From Gammaproteobacteria bacterium (GTDB taxonomy: Bacteria; Pseudomonadota; Gammaproteobacteria; Burkholderiales; Burkholderiaceae_C), in the NCBI GenBank assembly GCA_018815325.1, contig JAHIYE010000021.1:248001-312000 (forward strand): a DNA stretch of 64,000 nucleotides, written 5' to 3'. The notes beneath the pieces are model-generated. The model was not told the DNA's origin. It worked only from the letters and a program-made list of their open reading frames with translations, and ran no database searches. This document shows positions 25,948 to 34,363 of the stretch, one piece after another; the first letter of the stretch is position 1; every line of letters starts with the position of its first letter. The position numbers and the translations under genes are program-made.

Positions 25948-28688
25948 TGCACAGGTTCCTTCAGGATTTCCTTCAAGAGAAGGTACGCATGCACAGAAGT
26001 CATCCAGGCACTAAAGCCCCCCATCTCACTGGCGGCACCATTTTTTAGATTGTCTTTTGGTACATCGTTCTTGACGGTTATGCGTACAACAGGGGAACTC
26101 AGGAAGAGATATGCATCCGGACGATCTGGCCGCCGGTCCCTGGACAAGAGTTTGATTTCAATATCAAAGACCTGCTTGAAGATGGCGCGCAACAGGGACA
26201 CATGAAGCGCAGCTTCGGTTGAATTTTCTCGCTGCTGATGGCAGACACTAAGCGATGAGACCATCACCCCAGCTGCGCGCAGGAATTCGAGGAGACCACG
26301 TGCTTTCGTTGGCTCAGACAGGCTGAGATAAACGCCTTTAGAACAAGCCCTCCAGCTGGCAACGGCGTCCTTGAGCAACTTATCATCAGCTTGCTTTTGC
26401 AGATAACTGGCAATCGCCTGATATTTGGATTGCCACATGCGAGAGAAATCGATTTCAAGCTCGGCCAAGAGCGAGGCAAAATTACTCAGTTCGGCGTTGT
26501 TGGTGCCTTTCGAAAATTTCCTTGGAAACTGCAATTCCCGCCAGATTCGAACATCATGTTCAAGCTGCATGCGCCATCGTTGGATAGCGTCAGGAGCAAC
26601 ATGCATGCGCCTGGCGATCTCTGCATCAGACGCGCCTTCCAGAAATTGCTGCAAAGCCCAGATCACAGAGGCGACCACTATCCCCCCAACAGCAGAGTCG
26701 GAAGCGGTTGGAGCAACAGGCGAGTCCCATTCAAAACCCGCGGATGCAGGCGGTAGGGTTGAAAGATCAAATGAATCTTGCAGGACGCGCCAGCCGACAT
26801 GTGCCGGCGACAGGCCGGATCGCCGTACTCTCTGCGACATCGTGTTCGGCTTGTAGCCAATCACCATCGACCACTCTGCAGTGGTCAGATCGATTGATTT
26901 GCAAATGGCATGATCCAGCCACAGGCGCAATGGTGCTTCATACAGATGGCTATATGAGCGCAATGTGGCAGCAGGAGAAGCGTGGCCTGCTGAGGCCGAA
27001 ATCTGCTCAAGGGGGCTGACGTCGACAGTGGAGCTGGAACGCCAGCTGACGTTCACCATCTGGCTGATAACGGTGTGCCGGAGCGAATGGAAGCGGATGA
27101 CGCGCTGCCCTGTCGCACACTTGAGCAGGTTGTTGACGTAGGCCTCAGTTGCGGCAGGACGATACTTTTGCCTGTCGTCCCCGGGGTCGCCAAACAGTAA
27201 GGTGTCGCCCGAAGCGCCTTCATCCAATCGTGAGTTGACGAGTTGCTTCAGCATGACAAGTGCCTGCCGGTCACGCAGAAGCAGGCGGCGCTGACTATCG
27301 TTGGTTTTAAGTCGACCGCGCTGGGCGTCACGGACGATCTCTATCTCGACGTATTCACCAATACTGTCTGTGGCAAAGATGATGTTGCGTACGTAGAGGC
27401 GCTTGAGTTCAGTCCGGCGTATTGGCGAATTAGCGGCAATGGCCAGCATCGCCTGGGCATATAGGCCCATCCTGGGGTCGGCGCACTTGGCGGCGGTGCT
27501 CACGCACCAATCAATCTCATGCTGCCAGACGAAATTGGCATGGACACGGCTTGGACTGCGCGACTTTCCACCAGCTTGTATTTTCATGGGCTCGACGTCG
27601 AACCATTCTTCCAGGAACATGTGAAAACTGGACAGGGCGGCGCTCATGACTCCGCGGATTGTGGGGGGCGCCGAATTGATCAGCTCGGTATAAAGCGGCT
27701 CGAGGGCTTCAGTTCGCCACGCAAATGGATCCTCTGGAAGCTGGTTCGCGACTTCGCCAAGCTTGGGCAAGGCGGTAGATATGTACTTGTGCACGGTATT
27801 GGCGGCGGGGTTGTCCTCAGTGACGGTTCCGCTTTCACACAGATAGGCCGCCCATGCGACCAGCACGGCCGTTCTGGGATCAGCAGCCAATAAACGTGTT
27901 CCCAGGTTTGCCAATTTGTGGGACCACTCGCGCTTAATGATTCCATCAATGGGGCTTTTGGTTTTCTCACCGAAAATGTCAGTGGCAATACCCAGTACCA
28001 CCATGTTTATCGTGGAGCCAGTTGCATCTTCAGATATCTCAAGGAGTTCGGAGGTGACGCTTTGATCCTCCTGCAAAACGGGGATACCTTCAGTGAGAGG
28101 TTCCCTGATCGCCATGCCAGTCAGCTTTCTTGCCCACGCTGGACGGGGAATGGCGGACAGGCAGGAAGCACCGGCTGTATGGGCGAAAAGACTGGCAGGA
28201 AGATATTGAGAACACCAGGCCTCAAAATCGGAAATGAGTTCTTTCAGTGTGTCTGAACGGGTTGAGTAGAGCCGAATATCTTGCAGAAATTCGGTCAATT
28301 CGTGCGTGAGGTTGAGCGAGCAGCCGTCATGTTCATGACGTTGTCTCCATGCCATGGCCGTCAGGGCGCTGAGGAATCTGCGTTCAATCCGGGGTGGGGA
28401 GGCTTCCTCCCATTCAAGTGCGATGTGCTCTTCAATAGAGTAGGGCCGAACATTGGAGGCTTGCACGTTCTTGAGAGAAGCTGGATGCACGGCATCCAGG
28501 CAGACTAGGCGCAATGGCAAAACTCCGTTTGCATGATGATCCATTTTGATGGCGAGTTCCTGCAATCGCTTGAAGCGACGCACTCTTTCGGGCGTGGTGG
28601 GCAACGTTGACCACGCGACGGATCCATCGTCATCGAAAACAAAAAATACACCATGAACTGATGTGGAGTGTTTGAGTTGCATTTTCAC
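25944..28688 (-). CDS. large tyrosine recombinase with C-terminal HTH region
   Basis: This 914-residue protein has a tyrosine recombinase catalytic domain in its middle. Candidate residues are Arg424/425 in SPIRRTELKRL, Lys461 in RLKTNDSQ, His534 and Arg537 in HSLRH, His569 in SAGHAS and Tyr579 in LRSYSHL. About 300 residues follow the catalytic domain, including two helix-turn-helix-like stretches (WSMVIGYKPNTMSQRVRRSG and ASDAEIARRMHVAPDAIQRW). This is much larger than ordinary phage integrases. The gene overlaps both neighbours by four bases. It probably integrates and excises a mobile element as part of a multi-protein recombinase set, comparable in organisation to Tn554- or RIT-type modules. 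Confidence 0.8.
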   Translation of the reverse strand: MKMQLKHSTSVHGVFFVFDDDGSVAWSTLPTTPERVRRFKRLQELAIKMDHHANGVLPLRLVCLDAVHPASLKNVQASNVRPYSIEEHIALEWEEASPPRIERRFLSALTAMAWRQRHEHDGCSLNLTHELTEFLQDIRLYSTRSDTLKELISDFEAWCSQYLPASLFAHTAGASCLSAIPRPAWARKLTGMAIREPLTEGIPVLQEDQSVTSELLEISEDATGSTINMVVLGIATDIFGEKTKSPIDGIIKREWSHKLANLGTRLLAADPRTAVLVAWAAYLCESGTVTEDNPAANTVHKYISTALPKLGEVANQLPEDPFAWRTEALEPLYTELINSAPPTIRGVMSAALSSFHMFLEEWFDVEPMKIQAGGKSRSPSRVHANFVWQHEIDWCVSTAAKCADPRMGLYAQAMLAIAANSPIRRTELKRLYVRNIIFATDSIGEYVEIEIVRDAQRGRLKTNDSQRRLLLRDRQALVMLKQLVNSRLDEGASGDTLLFGDPGDDRQKYRPAATEAYVNNLLKCATGQRVIRFHSLRHTVISQMVNVSWRSSSTVDVSPLEQISASAGHASPAATLRSYSHLYEAPLRLWLDHAICKSIDLTTAEWSMVIGYKPNTMSQRVRRSGLSPAHVGWRVLQDSFDLSTLPPASAGFEWDSPVAPTASDSAVGGIVVASVIWALQQFLEGASDAEIARRMHVAPDAIQRWRMQLEHDVRIWRELQFPRKFSKGTNNAELSNFASLLAELEIDFSRMWQSKYQAIASYLQKQADDKLLKDAVASWRACSKGVYLSLSEPTKARGLLEFLRAAGVMVSSLSVCHQQRENSTEAALHVSLLRAIFKQVFDIEIKLLSRDRRPDRPDAYLFLSSPVVRITVKNDVPKDNLKNGAASEMGGFSAWMTSVHAYLLLKEILKEPVQ

Positions 28689-30736
28689 TCCTTCGACAAA
28701 CCAGAGATGACCTGGCCAAACAAGTTATTCGCCACGACATTCATCGCCCCTGCAGTCTGTCCGACCATCTGATCAAGGCAGACATTGCTGAATGCGTTCA
28801 GACGATGTTGCCCATGAATGGTGTGCCGCAGCACTGCATCGATGTAAGTTGATGGCAGCCCCGCATGACGAAGGTGGTTTTCCATGACCTTGCGACCACA
28901 ATCAGGCGCAAGTTCGTACCCAGTGGATCGTGGAAGAATGAAGTTATGAGTGGAAACCGGAACAGCCTTGAGCGTATCGGTTGCGACGCAGAGCAGGCGG
29001 AGATCCTCAGCCTTGGCAACACCGTCGCACCAGCGTGCGAAGTCAGACGTTCGAGCCTTCATTCGCGTCAGACGTGAATGCATATGCCTGCTGTGCGAAC
29101 GTATGCAGCCGATTGTGTGGCGGACAAAATCGCAGAGCGGAACAGGTTGGAGCCCTTGGTCATTTGGTGTCACCTTGTCATGCCAGCCGATCCAGGTGTC
29201 GCTCGTCTCATCGATGCTTGCGGGCAGGTCGATGACGATGGCCTCCCGCAGAGCAAGCAAGACGGAGAGGCGCCATGCGGATAGCGTGATGAAGTTGTTG
29301 TGAAAGGCCAGAAGGCGAGTGAGGCTGGAGTGATTGCCGGGACGTGATTCATCGGCCGCCTCGACAAGATGTCGGTCATGCTGCTGTAGGGATTCAAGTG
29401 TCGGTACCGCTCGGCAACCGAACCCCATCGTGGTATTTGAATACTCCGCAGACTTGCACCAGCCGGCCATGGCATATAGGTGGCGCATGGATTGCCAGAT
29501 TTCAGACGAGCTCACATGGGCATAGTGCAGCTTGCTCCTGGGGATGTGGCTCAGGTCGCAACTGACTATGAAGGTGCTCAAACAGTCCAGGCCTGTCTGT
29601 CGCAGAAAGAGTCCGACGCTGTAGCGCAGACGCGCCCAAGAAGGTGTGATTTCTTCCTTGCAGGGATACAGACTCTGTTCCGGTCGCGGAACGCGGCTGT
29701 CCGGATAGAGCTCGTGAAGATGCCTGGCCGTCGGGTGGTGACTGAGCCGTAATTGCAGATGGTGATGCAAATTCGAAGGCAGAGGCCGTACCAGGAAAAA
29801 AGATGAAGGCAGGCTGCCCGGCAGTGCTCGCGAAGGCTCATTGATCATGGTCTCAAAGTTGACCTTGATGAGGCCTTCTTCAATGGCAATGCCGGCCGGC
29901 CATGCGCCATCAACGACTCGGTCCAGGATTTCGAGCTCGGCCACCACGTCCACTGGAAACCCAGTGATGGCAACCATCATGCCCAACGCACCATCAAACG
30001 TATCCGTGTCTAGCCCACTGGCGATGACGGCAAATGCATTTCTTACTTGATGATCACTGAGGTTGCGGTGCTTCGTCGCTCCAGCACGTTGAGCCGTCGA
30101 TGCTAAAAACACGTTGTTCATGATTGCTCCAACCACGCGCCCACGAGGCGATGGAGGAGGGGGCTCGTCGATGGAGTAAGCCCGAATTACGTCGCGCCAG
30201 GATTTGTGCAGACTGTGCAGCCAGGGTGCGTCGACCGTTTCGTCTGGCGTGATGCCTCGAAGCAGCATGTCGATGCTGCTGTGGGGTACGTCTTCTTCTG
30301 CAATGATCGTGCTCAAATGTCGAGCACCACTTTGTGGAACGGACTTTGCGCGACTGAAAGCGAGGAGAATTTGAAGCCCTGCATACAGGTTGGCCAAGCG
30401 TCCTTTTGATGCGCGCGGGTCAGCAAGTAAGCACCAAAACGGATGTTTGTGCTTCAACCCTTTGAGCGCATTTGGAGCATCCTTTTGTCGATCCGTTTGA
30501 CCGCTGCGGATCTCGTCCACCATCACTGAGAATTTTTTCTGGAATATGGTGGCCGACTGATTGGGAGACGGAAGGCGGCTGAAAACATACGTGACGGCCT
30601 TGAGCGCCGACTCGGCAACAGTCATCAAAGCCGGTAATCCTCGAGGGGCATCCAGCAATCTTGTGAAGAGTTCCAACGTTTCCGTATGGTCCGAATATGT
30701 AATTGATTCAAGTTCTTGGGCAGATGACATGGGCAT
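28685..30736 (-). CDS. recombinase-associated protein, first gene of module
   Basis: ATG 30736 is chosen because AAAGGA lies eight bases upstream; the product has 683 residues. No domain is certain. The C-terminal 80 residues (RKVMENHLRHAGLPSTYIDAVLRHTIHGQHRLNAFSN in part) look like the end of a degenerate tyrosine recombinase, with helix and HT-GQ spacing but no clear catalytic Tyr. It overlaps the 914-residue recombinase gene by four bases and opens the operon. Direct repeats lie 70-180 bases upstream of its start. It likely works with the recombinase in binding or synapsing element ends. This is inference from organisation. Confidence 0.6.
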   Translation of the reverse strand: MPMSSAQELESITYSDHTETLELFTRLLDAPRGLPALMTVAESALKAVTYVFSRLPSPNQSATIFQKKFSVMVDEIRSGQTDRQKDAPNALKGLKHKHPFWCLLADPRASKGRLANLYAGLQILLAFSRAKSVPQSGARHLSTIIAEEDVPHSSIDMLLRGITPDETVDAPWLHSLHKSWRDVIRAYSIDEPPPPSPRGRVVGAIMNNVFLASTAQRAGATKHRNLSDHQVRNAFAVIASGLDTDTFDGALGMMVAITGFPVDVVAELEILDRVVDGAWPAGIAIEEGLIKVNFETMINEPSRALPGSLPSSFFLVRPLPSNLHHHLQLRLSHHPTARHLHELYPDSRVPRPEQSLYPCKEEITPSWARLRYSVGLFLRQTGLDCLSTFIVSCDLSHIPRSKLHYAHVSSSEIWQSMRHLYAMAGWCKSAEYSNTTMGFGCRAVPTLESLQQHDRHLVEAADESRPGNHSSLTRLLAFHNNFITLSAWRLSVLLALREAIVIDLPASIDETSDTWIGWHDKVTPNDQGLQPVPLCDFVRHTIGCIRSHSRHMHSRLTRMKARTSDFARWCDGVAKAEDLRLLCVATDTLKAVPVSTHNFILPRSTGYELAPDCGRKVMENHLRHAGLPSTYIDAVLRHTIHGQHRLNAFSNVCLDQMVGQTAGAMNVVANNLFGQVISGLSKE

Positions 30737-30805
30737 TGCAGTTATCCTTTGGAAAAAAACACGCAAAAGGACGCCCACGCCTAGGCATCGAGGCTAATAA
30801 CAGAC

Positions 30806-30916
30806 GCGTTAAAGCGTATGAATTTTGTGAAATCAGGAGTGGCTGAAGGCGTTCAGCTGCTGCCGCGTTAAAGGGGCAGGTTTTGGCCGTTAAAGGCCCA
30901 GGACGATGCGTTAAAG
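30806..30916. repeat. four direct repeats of CGTTAAAG
   Basis: (G/C)CGTTAAAG occurs at 30806-30814, 30865-30873, 30887-30895 and 30908-30916, always in the same orientation. The last three are spaced 21-22 bases, two helical turns. They lie upstream of the recombinase operon and may be recombinase or regulator binding sites at the end of the mobile element. The rest of 30737-31250 has no gene; a hairpin GCTGGCA-3-TGCCAGC sits at 30986-31002. Confidence 0.6.
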
Positions 30917-31202
30917 CTCATCCCCATTTAGATGTCTAAGCATCTTGGATCACAGCAGACCATGCTGCATGCAACCCCGGTATAGGCTGGCATTTTGCCA
31001 GCGTGATGAAGATCAGTGCTAAGACTCGATCTCCACACGAACATATGCTACATCCAGATTGGACATTACGCAACATTACGCGAAATGAATGGGCGCACTG
31101 TTTGATGAGCGCAACGCATACCCTGTGGGTTGACATGGGTGTGCTTCGACGAACCGATTGTTTGTTTGCATCGTGAAATTACATCTGGATCACCATTAAA
31201 TA

Positions 31203-31220
31203 TGTCAAATATATTTGACA
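31203..31220. promoter_or_regulatory. perfect 18-bp palindrome before Xre gene
   Basis: TGTCAAATA followed by TATTTGACA is a perfect 18-base palindrome, 30 bases upstream of the Xre-type start at 31251. Antitoxins of this type commonly repress their own operon through such a site. The right arm contains TTGACA, so it may overlap a -35 box. Confidence 0.6.
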
Positions 31221-31250
31221 AAAATATTGGGCCATGTTCAACTCATAACC

Positions 31251-31733
31251 ATGAATCTGAAAGAACTCGGACAGCGCATTCGCAATAGACGTGAGGCATT
31301 GGGCCTGTCACAAGACAGGCTGGCAAAGCTCAGTGGGCTGTCGCGTGCCACCGTCAACCAACTTGAGACCGGAGCCATTGGTGAATTGGGGGTTACCAAG
31401 CTGTTGGCGCTGTTTGACCTGCTCGGGTTAACGTTGGATGCAGGGACGCGTCCTGCGCGCAAGCATGCCTTGCTGATGGCCAGCCGTACCGCCAGCGTGA
31501 GTTACAAGACATCTCTGGATCCCGGCATTTTGGCTAAGGCACTGGTCGATGGCGCGCTACCAACTGCCATTACGCCCCATGTGGCTACCCTGCTGGATGA
31601 AGCGCCTCTTTCCATCATTGTGTCCGCGATTGAGGAGGCTGCGACCCGGCATCATGTGCCGCCGAAGCAAATTTGGCGCCACCTGATCCAGTGGGCGCAC
31701 GATCTGCACTCGCCTCGGCAAGTGTGGGTTTGA
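31251..31733 (+). CDS. Xre-family antitoxin-type regulator of AbiEii pair
   Basis: ATG 31251 gives 160 residues starting MNLKELGQRIRNRREALGLS. The N-terminal helix-turn-helix is clear (SQDRLAKLSGLSRATVNQLE). The C-terminal half, with TSLDPGILAKALVDGALP and QIWRHLIQWAHDL, has no named domain. The gene ends two bases before the AbiEii-like gene, so the two are one operon. By analogy with other AbiEii-type nucleotidyltransferase toxins, it should repress the operon and counteract its partner. The start has no good ribosome binding site. Confidence 0.75.
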   Translation: MNLKELGQRIRNRREALGLSQDRLAKLSGLSRATVNQLETGAIGELGVTKLLALFDLLGLTLDAGTRPARKHALLMASRTASVSYKTSLDPGILAKALVDGALPTAITPHVATLLDEAPLSIIVSAIEEAATRHHVPPKQIWRHLIQWAHDLHSPRQVWV

Positions 31734-31735
31734 GC

Positions 31736-32422
31736 ATGGTGGGGAAATCATCTACAGCACCGACGCCAGGCAATCTTCCCGGTGGCGTTTGGCAAGGCCT
31801 ATTGCAGCACGCGTTGCGCTTGGTCGATGAAATCCACCAGCATGGCATCAAGGACCCGTTCTGGACCTTTGGCGGCGGAACGGTTTTGATGCTGAGGTAC
31901 AGGCATCGACACAGCAAGGATATCGACATCTTCGTGCCTGACCCTCAACACCTCGGGTATGTCTCGCCCCGGTTGAGTGACGTGGCCGAAGAGGTGTCGC
32001 ATGACTACGTCGAGGGAAGTGGCTATATCAAGCTGATTCGACCAGAAGGCGAAATTGACTTTGTGGCATCACCCAATCTGACTTCAAACCCATTTGAGAC
32101 TTGGCAGCTTTTGGGGCGTTCAGTACGCGTCGAAACGGCGGCCGAGATTGTTGCCAAGAAACTTTGGCATCGGGGTGACAGGGTGACGGCGCGAGATCTT
32201 TTTGATTTATCGCTCGTTATCGAACGCGAGCCAGGTGCCCTTGTGTCCGCCGCGCAGTACCTAGTCCGACATAGGGACGCATTTATGGAGCAACTCCAAA
32301 GCCGTTCAGTCGTACTGCAGGCGCAGTTTGATGCTATCGATGTTCTTGAATACAAACCGACGTTTGCTCAAGCCGCGGAGCGAGCCTCCAAATTCTTGTC
32401 AAAGTTGCCCGGAAGCTACTGA
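31736..32422 (+). CDS. AbiEii/AbiGii-type nucleotidyltransferase toxin
   Basis: Starting at ATG 31736, two bases after the upstream stop, the protein has 228 residues. It carries the nucleotidyltransferase signature FGGGTVLMLRYRHRHSKDID, with GGGT at 46-49 and Asp62 and Asp64 as metal ligands. A KKLWHRGDRVTARDLFDL segment follows, typical of the AbiEii family (Lys and Arg/Asp region). These toxins transfer nucleotides, in known cases to tRNA, and give abortive infection. The family match rests on the motif pair; the substrate here is unknown. Confidence 0.8.
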   Translation: MVGKSSTAPTPGNLPGGVWQGLLQHALRLVDEIHQHGIKDPFWTFGGGTVLMLRYRHRHSKDIDIFVPDPQHLGYVSPRLSDVAEEVSHDYVEGSGYIKLIRPEGEIDFVASPNLTSNPFETWQLLGRSVRVETAAEIVAKKLWHRGDRVTARDLFDLSLVIEREPGALVSAAQYLVRHRDAFMEQLQSRSVVLQAQFDAIDVLEYKPTFAQAAERASKFLSKLPGSY

Positions 32423-32700
32423 GTTTTTCAGGTGTGGTTTTGTCGTTCAATGCTCGTCTACCGATACGAATATGGACGTAATTTTTGACCCAATGGTCCT
32501 AAGCCGCTATAGTCAATTCCGCACCTGAAGCCATTTCGTTTGGGCGGCAAGTTGTGACAACAGGCGGTAAGCTTTTCGAAGTGGCTTTATGTGGTGTCAC
32601 AGTATTTCGGCGCTAAGTTGTTGATTTATATGACGCACCGCCAATTGGCGCCGTACTAAATCTGGTGAGATCGCTGTGCATACACAGTGAAATACTTAGA

Positions 32701-32743
32701 CTCATAACCCAGGTCGCAAGTTCAAATCTTGCTCGCGCAACCA
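32701..32743 (+). other. degenerate tRNA-fMet 3' fragment (putative att site)
   Basis: CTCATAACCC, AGGTCGCA, GTTCAAATC and CGCAACCA follow the 3' half of initiator tRNA in order, with a few substitutions and a 2-base gap. The 5' half is absent: no complementary acceptor arm or D arm is found upstream. Integrating elements often leave such a 3' tRNA copy at an island end, and this one sits where the accessory region meets core genes. No other gene is seen in 32423-33095. Confidence 0.6.
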
Positions 32744-32769
32744 ACACAATGGCGGTATCCCGCTACAGC

Positions 32770-32802
32770 AAACGCCCACTTCATGTGGGCGTTTTTGTTT
32801 TT
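32770..32802 (+). terminator. Rho-independent terminator
   Basis: AAACGCCCAC-5-GTGGGCGTTT is a perfect 10-bp stem followed by TTGTTTTT. It lies just after the tRNA-like fragment, consistent with a terminator captured with the tRNA 3' end. Confidence 0.8.
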
Positions 32803-33095
32803 GAAGTACGGCGTTGTAGTCAACTCTGAGCGGACTGATGTGCTGATGGCTTGTTTCTTATGTGATAGGTCTGCGGTGTTGCCTTGCCTGCTTGCTTTCA
32901 AATAGTTTGGCAGGCGTGGGGGCTACCACGAGTTCGTGGTGTGGCTTTTTAGTCTGCTTGGGCCTTAAATCATTCGATATACGCAGGCGCAGACTGGTTT
33001 CGCGGCGCGGTGTGCCCTAACTCGCATTAAACTGATGCATCGACAACACGGATGGCAACCTGACGGACCGCACAAGATCCGAGCCTGCAACGCCG

Positions 33096-34346
33096 ATGGC
33101 AAACGACCCACTGACCACAGACCAGACTGACGTCACGACAGAGTTATACCGGGCCGTTATTGGCCCGAGGAACCAGGATTACTACTTGGCCCAATTCGCC
33201 AAGTTTGATGCGCAGGGCAAGCCCAGCGCGACATGGCACTGGGCGGCCTTCTTCACCACGCTGAATTGGTTTGTCTTTCGCAAGATGTGGGCGGCGGCGC
33301 TTTGGTACGTCACGCTGGTCATCGCCTTTGCTTTGGCGATCTTTGGCCTGGGCAAGCTGGCCTTCAACTACACCGACGAAGTGCAGAATGCACTGCTCCT
33401 GCTATTTCTGCTGGCCATGTTTGTGACCCCGGCGCTGGTCGCTAATGCCTTGTACTACCGGTTTTGCGAGCGACGCATCACGAAGGCACTGGCTTCAGAT
33501 TCCGGTGTGCAGGAAGCATGCGACCTGCTGGCCAGCCAGGCCAGCAGCAATCGGCGCTGGCTGATACTGGCCTTGCTCAATCTGCTGTTGGCGGGCCTGC
33601 TCGCCGGTGCGGCTAATTGGCTGCCCAAATTCAATCTACCGTCAATGAGTGAGGGCGAGTCGAACGAAGTCAAGTCGGCGCGCATCGGTGGCGAGCCTGA
33701 AGCTACAGCCCCCCCAACATCGACTGCATCGCAGCAGACGGCTCCGGCGCCTGTTGAGCCCGTCAGCGCGCCGCCTGTTGCCACCGCGCCTGAGCCTGCA
33801 GTGCCGGTGGCTGATGTACCTGCTCCATCAGACAAGCCTGCGACAGGTCCGACCGAGCCAGCCAGGGCCAGCGCGACAAAGGACACCAAAGCAGCGGCGA
33901 CGCCCGCAGTCAAGATCGAGCCTGTGCCTGCCCCTGCCCCTGCCAGGGCAAAAGCGGAGCTTGAATCCAAGTCAGACCCGGCGATCGAGGTGCAAGGACG
34001 GCGCATTCGTACGGCAAAGCCGGCAGACAAAACGTTAACTGCGGATAAGGCAGTGACTCCGGAGGCCGACAAGCAAGCTGGCGAGGACGCGGCACGTGCC
34101 GCAGCCAACCGGCCAGATCGACGTTACTTCATCCAGGTCGGTGCCTATGCCGAGGATGGCCATGTGCGCGCGGCCCTGGTCAAACTGGAGTCCATCGGAC
34201 TACCAGCCTTTACCCAGCCCGTACAGGCCAAGGATGGTCTCCTGATCCGGATCCGGGTGGGGCCGTTCGAGAGCCGGGCCGAAGCCGACAAGGCGCTGGC
34301 CAGGATCAAGGAGTTGGATTTCCCGTTCGTGATTCTTCGGCTGTAA
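33096..34346 (+). CDS. SPOR-domain membrane protein with DUF2628-like N terminus
   Basis: This 416-residue protein has a cytoplasmic N terminus, then three hydrophobic segments (about residues 68-88, 97-120 and 153-172). A long Ala/Pro-rich linker of about 120 residues follows. The C-terminal 80 residues form a SPOR domain (RRYFIQVGAYAEDGHVRAAL...LLIRIRVGPFESRAEADKAL). SPOR domains bind denuded peptidoglycan at division septa. The N-terminal part resembles DUF2628 small membrane domains. The layout anchors the SPOR domain in the periplasm. It is the first core-type gene after the island boundary and converges on the molybdopterin oxidoreductase gene. Confidence 0.8.
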   Translation: MANDPLTTDQTDVTTELYRAVIGPRNQDYYLAQFAKFDAQGKPSATWHWAAFFTTLNWFVFRKMWAAALWYVTLVIAFALAIFGLGKLAFNYTDEVQNALLLLFLLAMFVTPALVANALYYRFCERRITKALASDSGVQEACDLLASQASSNRRWLILALLNLLLAGLLAGAANWLPKFNLPSMSEGESNEVKSARIGGEPEATAPPTSTASQQTAPAPVEPVSAPPVATAPEPAVPVADVPAPSDKPATGPTEPARASATKDTKAAATPAVKIEPVPAPAPARAKAELESKSDPAIEVQGRRIRTAKPADKTLTADKAVTPEADKQAGEDAARAAANRPDRRYFIQVGAYAEDGHVRAALVKLESIGLPAFTQPVQAKDGLLIRIRVGPFESRAEADKALARIKELDFPFVILRL

Positions 34347-34363
34347 GTCGAGCGCCGCAGACG

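Noticed and set aside
30806-30916. CRISPR array or plasmid iterons
   Set aside because: Repeats are only 9 bases with irregular first spacing, and no cas or replication gene is nearby.
32640-32745. Functional tRNA gene
   Set aside because: Only the 3' half matches initiator tRNA; no 5' acceptor strand or D arm pairs with it.
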